Origin: Bifidobacterium breve
GTDB taxonomy: Bacteria > Actinomycetota > Actinomycetes > S36-B12
Direction: 5' to 3'
Length of the DNA stretch: 7,543 bases
NCBI GenBank assembly: GCA_945900705.1
Contig: CAMDKJ010000081.1
Span: 1-7,543 of the forward strand
Position 1 is the stretch's first letter; every line of letters starts with the position of its first letter. The notes beneath the pieces were generated by a model, which worked only from the letters and a program-made list of their open reading frames with translations, did not search any database and was not told the origin of the DNA. Made by a program: the position numbers and the translations under genes. Positions 1-6,040 of the stretch are shown in pieces.

Positions 1-1785
1 CATGGTGCCGTGTGTGGGGTCTCCTTCGCCGTTTGGGCGCCCAATGCGCGAGGGGTCCGAGTCACGGGTGATTTCAAGTACTGGGATGGTGTCGCGCACC
101 CGATGCGCAGCCTGGGGGCGTCTGGTATTTGGGAGTTATTCGTCCCGGATATAACTGACGGCAACCGATATAAATACCAAATCCTAGGAAGCGATGGGAT
201 CTGGCGGCAAAAGGCCGACCCATGCGCCTTCGCAACCGAAATTCCACCTGCCAACAACTCGGTTGTTTTCACGTCTAATTACCAATGGCAAGATGCCACA
301 TGGCTAGATAAACGCGCCAATACCGATGCACTTACCTCTCCGATGAGCATTTATGAAGTTCACCTAGGCTCTTGGCGCAGCGGGCTTAATTATCGTCAAC
401 TTGCCGACGAGCTAACTGAGTATCTCAGCGAAACCGGGTTCACCCATGTTGAGTTCTTACCTGTCTCCGAGCACCCGTACGGACCGTCTTGGGGTTACCA
501 AGTTACTTCCTATTTCGCACCCACCTCACGTTTCGGCTCACCCGATGACCTTCGCTATCTCATTGACCGCCTCCATCAAGCCGGAATTGGCGTTTTAGTT
601 GATTGGGTTCCGGCCCACTTCCCCAAAGATGAGTGGGCTCTAGCCCGGTTCGATGGCACCGCACTTTATGAACACCCAGACCCAAGACGTGGCGAGCACC
701 CAGACTGGGGCACGTATGTCTTTGACTTCGGCCGCGTTGAAGTTCGAAACTTTCTGGTTGCTAATGCCCTTTATTGGTTCGAGGAGTTTCACGTCGATGG
801 CCTGCGCGTTGATGCAGTGGCTTCAATGCTTTATCTCGATTATTCGCGGGGGCCCGGAGAGTGGGAGCCCAATCAATTCGGAGGACGAGAGAACCTTGAT
901 GCAGTTGCCTTCCTGCAGGAGGTAAATGCGACCGTATACAAACGGGCACCCGGCGCGATCATGATCGCCGAAGAATCCACCTCCTGGCCCGGAGTCACCC
1001 AACCCACCCACTTGGGCGGACTAGGTTTTGGGTTCAAGTGGAATATGGGCTGGATGCATGATGCCCTCGGCTATATTCAGCATGAGCCAATCCACCGTCA
1101 GTACCACCATGATGAAATGACTTTCGCCATGGTCTACGCGTATAGCGAGCACTTTGTGCTGCCGATATCCCATGATGAAGTTGTTCACGGAAAAGGTTCC
1201 TTAGTGGGGCGCATGCCCGGTGACCGCTGGCAGCAATTGGCGAACCTGCGGGCCTTCTTAGCTTTCATGTGGGCGCACCCAGGAAAGAAACTCCTCTTCA
1301 TGGGTTCGGAGTTCGCACAGTCAGGTGAATGGGCGAGCCAGCGCAGCCTTGACTGGACGGTCCTGCAATTCGCCGAACACGCTGGCATCTTGCGCACAGT
1401 TTCGGATCTCAATAACGTCTACCGCGCCACCCCCGCACTTTGGCAACGCGATGACGATCACGGCGGTTTCGAATGGATCGACGCCGGTGATGCTCAAGGA
1501 AATGTTTTCACCTGGCTCCGTTGGGATAAGAATGGTCGCCCGCTAGCCTGCGCTACGAACTTCTCCCCCACCCCGCATGAGAACTACCGAATTGGCCTAC
1601 CCATAAGCGGCCGTTGGGTCGAAGTAATGAACACCGACGCAGACGTCTATGGCGGAAGCGGTGTCGGCAATCTTGGCGGGGTAGAAGCCGTTGAGGTGCA
1701 ATGGCAGGGTCGTCCGGCGTCCGCGCAGATAGTTTTGCCACCATTGGCCGCTATCTATCTGCGCTTTGACCCAAGCCCCGGTTGA
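1..1785 (+). CDS. glgB: 1,4-alpha-glucan branching enzyme GlgB (5' truncated by window edge)
   Basis: Cytosolic GH13 branching enzyme that cuts alpha-1,4-glucan chains and rejoins them through alpha-1,6 bonds during glycogen synthesis. The frame is open from base 1, so the true start lies upstream. Counting residues from the GTG at base 10, the CBM48-like domain begins at once (SFAVWAPNARGVRVTGDF) and covers roughly residues 1-90. The GH13 barrel spans about 105-470 and an all-beta C-terminal domain follows to 591. All catalytic regions are visible: DWVPAH (D198, H203), GLRVDA (nucleophile D268), AEES (acid/base E321) and SHDEVVHGK (D389). The spacings 268/321/389 equal those of E. coli D405/E458/D526 as I recall them, so about 135 residues are missing upstream, including the N1 region. 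It converges with the thioredoxin/TPR gene, leaving 17 bp between stops. The family assignment is very secure. The upstream neighbour, often glgE in actinobacteria, cannot be seen. Confidence 0.97.
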   Translation, partial: HGAVCGVSFAVWAPNARGVRVTGDFKYWDGVAHPMRSLGASGIWELFVPDITDGNRYKYQILGSDGIWRQKADPCAFATEIPPANNSVVFTSNYQWQDATWLDKRANTDALTSPMSIYEVHLGSWRSGLNYRQLADELTEYLSETGFTHVEFLPVSEHPYGPSWGYQVTSYFAPTSRFGSPDDLRYLIDRLHQAGIGVLVDWVPAHFPKDEWALARFDGTALYEHPDPRRGEHPDWGTYVFDFGRVEVRNFLVANALYWFEEFHVDGLRVDAVASMLYLDYSRGPGEWEPNQFGGRENLDAVAFLQEVNATVYKRAPGAIMIAEESTSWPGVTQPTHLGGLGFGFKWNMGWMHDALGYIQHEPIHRQYHHDEMTFAMVYAYSEHFVLPISHDEVVHGKGSLVGRMPGDRWQQLANLRAFLAFMWAHPGKKLLFMGSEFAQSGEWASQRSLDWTVLQFAEHAGILRTVSDLNNVYRATPALWQRDDDHGGFEWIDAGDAQGNVFTWLRWDKNGRPLACATNFSPTPHENYRIGLPISGRWVEVMNTDADVYGGSGVGNLGGVEAVEVQWQGRPASAQIVLPPLAAIYLRFDPSPG

Positions 1786-1802
1786 GCCTCGAGTTCATCA
1801 GG

Positions 1803-2768
1803 CTAGAAAAGCGCATTTGCTAATGCCGTGCGCGCCGCGGGGACCGCGGGGTCCTCGCCAGCAAGGACGAACAGTTCGAGCAACCGCGCGCGAACCAGCT
1901 CACGATCAGGGCCACTAGACGACCTGACACAGGCAACGAGCCGATCGAATGCGAGTGTCCAACGCCCAGCGAGTGCATCAAAATCAGCGGTAGCGCACTG
2001 CACTCGTACATCAGCGGCCGCATCCGGCTGATCGGCGATCGCCCGCAGTGCTCCCTCATCTTCACCTTCGGTACGGCGATAAAGGCCCACCGTGGCCAGT
2101 CCGGCGATGGCATCACGCTCACTTGGATCAGCATCGAGAATGAGTTGATAGGCCGCCGCTGCGCCATCCCAATCACCGGCTTCGATCGCATTGAATGCCG
2201 CATCAAATCTTGGATCGGTCGCAGGTTCGGTATCTGCTTCCGCAACCGCCGGCTCGTCTGGCACCTGTCCGTGGTCATCGGTCAAGGTGCCGGTAACCCC
2301 CTGCTCGGCGGCAACCTTCAACAGTTCATCCAAGATCTGTCTGATCTGCGGCTCGGGGTAAGCGCCTTGGAAAAGTGGAACCGGCTGCCCCATGATCACC
2401 GCGAAAACCGACGGAATCGACTGCACTTGGAATGCAGCCGCCACCCGCTTCTCAGCGTCAACATCAACTTTGGCGAGGATCCAGCGACCGGCGTACTCAG
2501 CGGCCAATTTCTCCAAAATCGGCGACAGCTGCTTGCACGGCCCACACCACTCGGCCCATAGATCAAGTACCACCGGCACGGTCATCGACCGCTCGATCAC
2601 CGCCGACTGAAAACTGGCCTCGGTAACGTCGATTACCACCCCGGCCGGTGCATTAGCCACAGCTGCGGCGGCCTGCTGTTGGTTTTGACGCGCCGAAGCG
2701 AGCGCGCCGAGATCAATGGCACCGCGGCCAGAAAATGGAGTTGAAGTCACCCCCCTATCTTCCACCAT
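1803..2768 (-). CDS. Thioredoxin-domain protein with C-terminal TPR-like region (YbbN/CnoX-type co-chaperone family)
   Basis: A 321-residue protein, cytosolic since no signal peptide or membrane segment is visible. Residues 1-45 are an Ala/Gln-rich N-terminal extension with the motif GAIDLGALA. Residues 46-155 are a thioredoxin fold with the active site WCGPC (74-78; Cys75, Cys78) and the cis-proline in SIPS (Pro119). An acidic linker (about 163-186) leads into an alpha-helical TPR-like tail (about 187-320), with AGDWDGAAAAYQLIL as the clearest repeat. This architecture matches the YbbN/CnoX family, which binds unfolded client proteins and protects thiols. E. coli CnoX lacks the WCGPC motif, whereas this protein keeps both cysteines and could be redox active. 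The ATG at 2768 is chosen because AAGGAG lies 4 nt upstream. A GTG at 2750 is an alternative giving 315 residues. It is divergent from the Rrf2 gene and convergent with glgB. Disulfide reductase versus holdase function is not decided by sequence. Confidence 0.92.
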   Translation of the reverse strand: MVEDRGVTSTPFSGRGAIDLGALASARQNQQQAAAAVANAPAGVVIDVTEASFQSAVIERSMTVPVVLDLWAEWCGPCKQLSPILEKLAAEYAGRWILAKVDVDAEKRVAAAFQVQSIPSVFAVIMGQPVPLFQGAYPEPQIRQILDELLKVAAEQGVTGTLTDDHGQVPDEPAVAEADTEPATDPRFDAAFNAIEAGDWDGAAAAYQLILDADPSERDAIAGLATVGLYRRTEGEDEGALRAIADQPDAAADVRVQCATADFDALAGRWTLAFDRLVACVRSSSGPDRELVRARLLELFVLAGEDPAVPAARTALANALF

Positions 2769-2772
2769 GGGG

Positions 2773-2778
2773 CTCCTT
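2773..2778 (-). promoter_or_regulatory. Shine-Dalgarno of the thioredoxin/TPR gene
   Basis: The minus strand reads AAGGAG, followed by 4 nt (CCCC) and the ATG at 2768-2766. It supports the ATG over the internal GTG at 2750, although a weaker GGAAG-like element also precedes that GTG. Confidence 0.6.
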
Positions 2779-2812
2779 GCCCTGCCCGACCCCCAGCGAG
2801 GACACTAAGCTG

Positions 2813-3286
2813 GTGCATATTTCAGCCAAGGCAGATTATGGGATGCGCGCACTCCTTGAACTCACCGTGTCATACGCCGAGGATCCCAAACGACTAGTTA
2901 AGGGCGAAACCATCGCCACCGCCCAAGACATCCCGATGAAATTCCTCGAAGGGATTTTGCGGCAACTACGCCAATACGGAATTGTGGGCAGTCAGCGCGG
3001 AGCCGATGGCGGCTACAGGCTTGACCGCGACCCAACTCAAGTCACCATCGCCGATGTAGTTCGCGCACTTGACGGGCCCCTTGCCGCCGTTCGAGGACAA
3101 CGGCCCGAAGATGTTGAGTATGTGGGGGCCGCCGAGCACCTACGCGAAGTCTGGATTGCGGTACGCGCATCAATGCGCCACGTTTTGGAGAACATCACCC
3201 TCGCCGATGTGGCCGCCAACAAATTGCCCGCCGAAGTCACAGGGCTGCTTGCCGAGCCTGGTGCCTGGCAGCGTCGCACTAACTAA
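2813..3286 (+). CDS. Rrf2-family transcriptional regulator lacking cysteines
   Basis: A 157-residue winged helix-turn-helix DNA-binding regulator of the Rrf2 family. The N-terminus HISAKADYGMRALLEL is the family hallmark. Recognition and wing elements follow at about residues 28-70 (IPMKFLEGILRQLRQYGIV, then SQRGADGGYRL), and ADVVRALDGPL begins the dimerisation half. The protein contains no cysteine, so it cannot bind an Fe-S cluster through the three-Cys signature of IscR or NsrR; any ligand is unknown. The GTG at 2813 is chosen because the family motif starts at once after it, and GAGGA lies 10 nt upstream (2798-2802). The frame stays open back to 2735, but that extension is Pro-rich, overlaps the divergent gene and looks unlike the family. 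The gene is divergent from the thioredoxin/TPR gene, with 44 bp between starts, and overlaps the end of meaB by 8 bp. Its targets are not known; self and the divergent gene are the natural candidates. Confidence 0.9.
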   Translation: MHISAKADYGMRALLELTVSYAEDPKRLVKGETIATAQDIPMKFLEGILRQLRQYGIVGSQRGADGGYRLDRDPTQVTIADVVRALDGPLAAVRGQRPEDVEYVGAAEHLREVWIAVRASMRHVLENITLADVAANKLPAEVTGLLAEPGAWQRRTN

Positions 3287-4199
3287 GTTGCTCCGCGGCC
3301 GCATAGGCGTCCATGGCGCCATCAAGCACTGCCTCGCTCAGCGAATCTATCTCGGCAGCGCGAATCGACAAGCGCGACTTAGTCTCGCCAATTACCAGCG
3401 CGCAGATTTCATCTTTGATCCGGCGAAGTTTTCGCGCTCTATCTTGCCCACTGCCGATTAGCCAAATGCGATGCTCGTCAATGGCGGCTAGCAGGGAGTC
3501 GATGCCATCACCAAGTGATGCGACCGTCTTCAATACCGGTGGCCGCCAACCCTCATGTTGGCCTAGTGAAATCATGTGCCGTAATTCTCGAACCGTGGTT
3601 TCGGCACCCTCGCGATCGGCCTTATTCACCACAAAGATGTCGCCGATTTCGAGAATGCCGGCTTTCGCCGCTTGGATACTGTCGCCCATACCTGGGGCAA
3701 TTAATACGACGGAAGTGTCAGCGGTCGCGGCGACCTCTACCTCTGATTGGCCAACGCCAACAGTTTCAATAAGCACCGCATCGAAACCTGCGGCGTCAAG
3801 TACCCGAATTACCTGGGGGGTTGTCGCCGCCAACCCCCCAAGATGCCCACGGGAGGCCATTGACCTGATGAATACGCCCTCATCCGTTGCATGTTGCTGC
3901 ATGCGAATTCGATCACCCAAGAGTGCGCCACCAGAAAATGGCGAGGATGGGTCTACCGCCAAAACGGCTACGCGATTACCCCGGGCCCGAAACGCCGAAA
4001 CCAGTGCGGAGGTGGTGGTGGATTTACCGACCCCGGGTGCCCCCGTGATACCAATTACTTGAGCCCGCCCGACGAACCCAGCCAGTGCCTGCATGGCCTC
4101 GCGGGCATCGGCCGAACCGTCTTCAATGCGAGAAATCAATCGCGCAATATCGCGCTGCTCGCCCGCTTGGGCGCCAGCGATCAAATCTGCAACACTCAC
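3279..4199 (-). CDS. meaB: MeaB/ArgK-family GTPase, chaperone of a B12-dependent acyl-CoA mutase
   Basis: A cytosolic G3E P-loop GTPase that gates delivery of adenosylcobalamin to methylmalonyl-CoA-type mutases and protects them from inactivation. From a GTG start at 4199 (306 residues) the Walker A GAPGVGKS is at 53-60 with Lys59. The family signature DPSSPFSGGALLGDR begins at Asp83, the switch/Walker B region with ETVGVGQ is at 145-151, and the guanine-specificity motif NKAD is at 192-195. The GTG is chosen because SVADLIAGAQAG aligns with the start of streptomycete MeaB proteins as I recall them. A TTG at 4217 would add six residues, and neither start has a strong ribosome site (only a weak GAGATGA before the GTG). 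It lies 27 bp after the thiolase stop on the same strand, so the two are probably co-transcribed. No mutase gene is in the window; by context the client could be methylmalonyl-CoA or ethylmalonyl-CoA mutase. Confidence 0.95.
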   Translation of the reverse strand: MSVADLIAGAQAGEQRDIARLISRIEDGSADAREAMQALAGFVGRAQVIGITGAPGVGKSTTTSALVSAFRARGNRVAVLAVDPSSPFSGGALLGDRIRMQQHATDEGVFIRSMASRGHLGGLAATTPQVIRVLDAAGFDAVLIETVGVGQSEVEVAATADTSVVLIAPGMGDSIQAAKAGILEIGDIFVVNKADREGAETTVRELRHMISLGQHEGWRPPVLKTVASLGDGIDSLLAAIDEHRIWLIGSGQDRARKLRRIKDEICALVIGETKSRLSIRAAEIDSLSEAVLDGAMDAYAAAEQLS

Positions 4200-4226
4200 C
4201 GGCTGATCATCTCGCAACTTGGGCTA

Positions 4227-5423
4227 TCAGGCTTTAGGCACGCGCACGAGCAAGGCATCACCTTGGCCGCCACCACCACAAAGTGCCGCTGCACCGGTGC
4301 CACCGCCGCGTCGCTGCAGCTCGAGCGCTAGGTGCAAGACGATTCGGGCACCCGACATCCCAACGGGGTGACCCATGGATATCGCGCCGCCGTTTACGTT
4401 GACGATTTCGCCGGACACACCAAGTGCCTTACTCGATACCACTCCCACCGCAGCGAATGCCTCGTTAATTTCGAGTAGATCGAGGTCGCTGACGGCAATG
4501 CCCTCGCGCTGGCAGGCCTTGATGATTGCGTTTGCGGGCTGCTCCTGCAATGACGAGTCGGGGCCGGCCACGACCCCGTGACTGCCGATCTCAGCGAGCC
4601 ATTTCAGACCTAGTTCTTCGGCCTTCTGCTTACTCATCACCACGACCGCGCAGGCACCGTCGGAGATTTGTGACGCACTGCCAGCGGTGATAGTGCCATC
4701 CTTGGTAAATGCTGGGCGCAGCCCTGCGAGGGACTCGACCGTGGTGTCGGCGCGCACCCCTTCGTCGGCGCTGAACGTAATCGGCTCACCTTTACGCTGC
4801 TTGATCTGCACCGGTGTGATTTCGTTGTCAAAAATTCCACTTGACTGCCCGGCAGCCGCCCGCTGATGCGACGCAGCCGCGAAAGCGTCCTGCTCCTCGC
4901 GAGTTAGGTCATAGCGCGCATTGTGCTTCTCGGTGCTCTCGCCCATGCCGCATTCATCAAATACACAGGTCAGGGCGTCATAGGCCATTGAATCGACCAT
5001 GGTCCAGTCGCCGTACTTGGTGCCCTCCCGGGAGCCAAGAAGCAGGTGCGGAGCGTTAGTCATTGATTCCATCCCACCGGCCACGATGCAGTCAAACTCT
5101 CCGGCACGAATTAGCTGGTCGGCAAGGGCAATAGCGTCAATGCCGGATAGGCAAACCTTGTTAATCAGGAGTGAGGGCACATTCATGCTGATGCCGCCTT
5201 TGACGGCGGCCTGGCGCGCCGGCATCTGGCCAGCGCCGGCTTGCAGCACCTGACCCATGATTACGTAATCAACCTGATCTGGCGCTACGCCGGCGCGTTC
5301 AAGTGCCGCGGCAATGGCCATACCGCCGAGATCGGTGCTGCTAAATGACTTTAAAGAGCCCAGCAGGCGCCCGATCGGGGTCCGCGCTCCGGCAACGATG
5401 ACTGAACCACCTGAGAACGACAT
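4227..5423 (-). CDS. atoB: Acetyl-CoA C-acetyltransferase (thiolase)
   Basis: A 398-residue cytosolic thiolase, full length for the family. It reversibly condenses two acetyl-CoA to acetoacetyl-CoA or runs in the degradative direction. The acyl-accepting nucleophile Cys91 lies in NKVCLSGIDA, NEAF is at 320-323, the active-site His352 is in GHPVGMSGAR, and the proton-relay Cys382 is in CGGGGQGD. The N-terminus (VIVAGARTPIGRLLGSL) is canonical. The ATG at 5423 has AAGGAG 5 nt upstream. The gene heads a minus-strand unit with meaB and is divergent from methylmalonyl-CoA epimerase. Its position resembles mycobacterial fadA4, which I recall beside the epimerase and a thioredoxin gene. Next to CCR, it plausibly supplies acetoacetyl-CoA at the head of the ethylmalonyl-CoA route. 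Chain-length preference is not proven: a longer-chain 3-ketoacyl-CoA thiolase is possible but less likely given the context. Confidence 0.94.
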   Translation of the reverse strand: MSFSGGSVIVAGARTPIGRLLGSLKSFSSTDLGGMAIAAALERAGVAPDQVDYVIMGQVLQAGAGQMPARQAAVKGGISMNVPSLLINKVCLSGIDAIALADQLIRAGEFDCIVAGGMESMTNAPHLLLGSREGTKYGDWTMVDSMAYDALTCVFDECGMGESTEKHNARYDLTREEQDAFAAASHQRAAAGQSSGIFDNEITPVQIKQRKGEPITFSADEGVRADTTVESLAGLRPAFTKDGTITAGSASQISDGACAVVVMSKQKAEELGLKWLAEIGSHGVVAGPDSSLQEQPANAIIKACQREGIAVSDLDLLEINEAFAAVGVVSSKALGVSGEIVNVNGGAISMGHPVGMSGARIVLHLALELQRRGGGTGAAALCGGGGQGDALLVRVPKA

Positions 5424-5428
5424 TTCGG

Positions 5429-5434
5429 CTCCTT
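5429..5434 (-). promoter_or_regulatory. Shine-Dalgarno of the thiolase gene
   Basis: The minus strand reads AAGGAG, 5 nt before the ATG at 5423-5421. This is the best-formed ribosome binding site in the window and fixes the thiolase start. Confidence 0.7.
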
Positions 5435-5446
5435 AGCTTGCCTTGG

Positions 5447-5456
5447 CAACTAGTTG
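5447..5456. promoter_or_regulatory. Candidate operator: 10-bp palindrome CAACTAGTTG in the thiolase/mce divergent gap
   Basis: A perfect 10-bp palindrome sits near the middle of the 58-bp gap between the divergent thiolase (start 5423) and mce (start 5482) genes. One further pair (G5445-C5458) matches outside a single mismatch. Its position is right for a dimeric repressor controlling both directions. Function is inferred from symmetry and position only, and a 10-bp palindrome can arise by chance. Confidence 0.3.
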
Positions 5457-5481
5457 GCTTCGTCAATGCGACGATAGGGCT

Positions 5482-5952
5482 ATGAACACACATTCTACGA
5501 ATCCAGCCACCCCCCGGCACTTGCCCCCGGCGGACGCCTCCGACGCCTTACTGACCGACTTGGACCATGTGGGCATCGCTGTCCCGGATTTAGAGGTAGC
5601 CAAGGAGTTCTACTCCCGCGTCTTTGGCTTGCAGGTCGTTCACGAGGAAGTAAATGAAGAACAAGGTGTTCGCGAAGCGATGCTGGGCGTGGGCGATAGC
5701 TGCATCCAGTTGCTTGCCCCGCTGACCCCTGAATCCACCATCGCCAAGTTCATCGACCGCGCCGGGCCCGGTATTCAGCAGGTGGCCTATCGCGTTAGCG
5801 ACGTCAAGGCCGTCGCGGCGACGCTGCGCGAACGGGGGGTCAGGGTGCTCTACGACGAGCCAAAGATTGGCACCGCTGGATCATTGGTCAATTTCGCCCA
5901 TCCAAAGGACTGTGGCGGGGTGCTGATCGAACTCGTCCAACCTGCGAACTGA
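5482..5952 (+). CDS. mce: Methylmalonyl-CoA (ethylmalonyl-CoA) epimerase
   Basis: A 156-residue metal-dependent enzyme of the vicinal-oxygen-chelate (glyoxalase) superfamily that interconverts the 2R and 2S forms of methylmalonyl-CoA; in the ethylmalonyl-CoA pathway such epimerases also act on ethylmalonyl-CoA. Motifs in order: LDHVGIAVPDLE (metal ligand His29), HEEVNEEQGVREAML (catalytic-Glu region), IQLLAP (Gln76), GIQQVAYRV (Gln100), FAHPKDCGGVLIEL (Glu150). Spacing places Gln100 at the ligand usually filled by His (His91 in P. shermanii MCE, from memory). The N-terminal tail of about 25 residues is Pro/Thr-rich and longer than in minimal MCEs. The ATG at 5482 is preferred over an in-frame TTG at 5443, which would overlap the palindrome and lacks family similarity. 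No strong ribosome site precedes it. It is divergent from thiolase and followed by ccr 88 bp downstream on the same strand, so an mce-ccr unit is plausible. Confidence 0.93.
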   Translation: MNTHSTNPATPRHLPPADASDALLTDLDHVGIAVPDLEVAKEFYSRVFGLQVVHEEVNEEQGVREAMLGVGDSCIQLLAPLTPESTIAKFIDRAGPGIQQVAYRVSDVKAVAATLRERGVRVLYDEPKIGTAGSLVNFAHPKDCGGVLIELVQPAN

Positions 5953-5963
5953 AGGATTTCGCG

Positions 5964-5975
5964 AATCTAGAGATT
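5964..5975. repeat. Short inverted repeat AATCT-ag-AGATT between mce and ccr
   Basis: Two perfect 5-bp arms flank a 2-nt centre, 12 bp after the mce stop. An overlapping 8-bp palindrome, TTCGCGAA, occupies 5958-5965. No T-tract follows, so it does not resemble an intrinsic terminator. It could be an operator half of the ccr upstream region or chance. Confidence 0.25.
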
Positions 5976-6009
5976 GCCGGCTGGCGTCATACTCGCGGGC
6001 TGGTGGGGT

Positions 6010-6022
6010 GCCCATAATGGGC
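6010..6022. promoter_or_regulatory. ccrA: Candidate ccr operator GCCCATAATGGGC overlapping a -10-like CATAAT
   Basis: Perfect 6-bp arms surround a 1-nt centre, ending 18 bp before the preferred ccr ATG at 6041. Bases 6013-6018 read CATAAT, one base from the TATAAT consensus, so a protein bound here would cover the promoter. I find no convincing -35 box at the expected distance. The role as operator/promoter is inferred. If translation starts at 6008 or 6017, the element would be coding instead. Confidence 0.35.
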
Positions 6023-6040
6023 TTCTGGCATCCTTCCCTG

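Noticed and set aside
10..12. GTG at base 10 as the glgB start
   Set aside because: The frame is open to base 1, and the residues here are inside the CBM48-like domain. Spacing to the catalytic residues shows about 135 residues missing upstream.
1..1785. Lower GC in glgB as a sign of horizontal transfer
   Set aside because: Hand-counted lines in glgB range from 45 to 62% GC, overlapping those of thiolase and ccr (45-63%). No mobile-element trace or anomalous gene content was seen.
1785..1804. Possible bidirectional terminator AGCCT...AGGCT between glgB and the thioredoxin gene
   Set aside because: The stem is only 5 bp with a 10-nt loop, and no T-run follows on either strand.
2145..2561. 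138-codon open frame opposite the thioredoxin/TPR gene
   Set aside because: No recognisable motif or ribosome site, and the opposite strand carries a clear WCGPC protein.
2735..2812. N-terminal extension of the Rrf2 regulator from 2735
   Set aside because: The extension overlaps the divergent gene, is Pro-rich and unlike the family, whose conserved motif begins right after the GTG at 2813.
2801..2812. Leaderless promoters with GACACT before rrf2 and GACGAT before mce (5470-5475), each ending 6 nt before the start
   Set aside because: Both fit only a relaxed GANNNT pattern. The match is too weak to annotate, and rrf2 also has a plausible GAGGA ribosome site.
3313..4062. 249-codon open frame antisense to meaB
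   Set aside because: Ser/Ala/Pro/Thr-rich translation without domain motifs, lying fully opposite a gene with intact GTPase motifs; a shadow frame.
5953..6040. Cobalamin riboswitch upstream of ccr or the thiolase-meaB unit
   Set aside because: The gaps are 88 and 58 bp, too short for this class of roughly 200-nt elements, and no B12-box-like sequence was seen.
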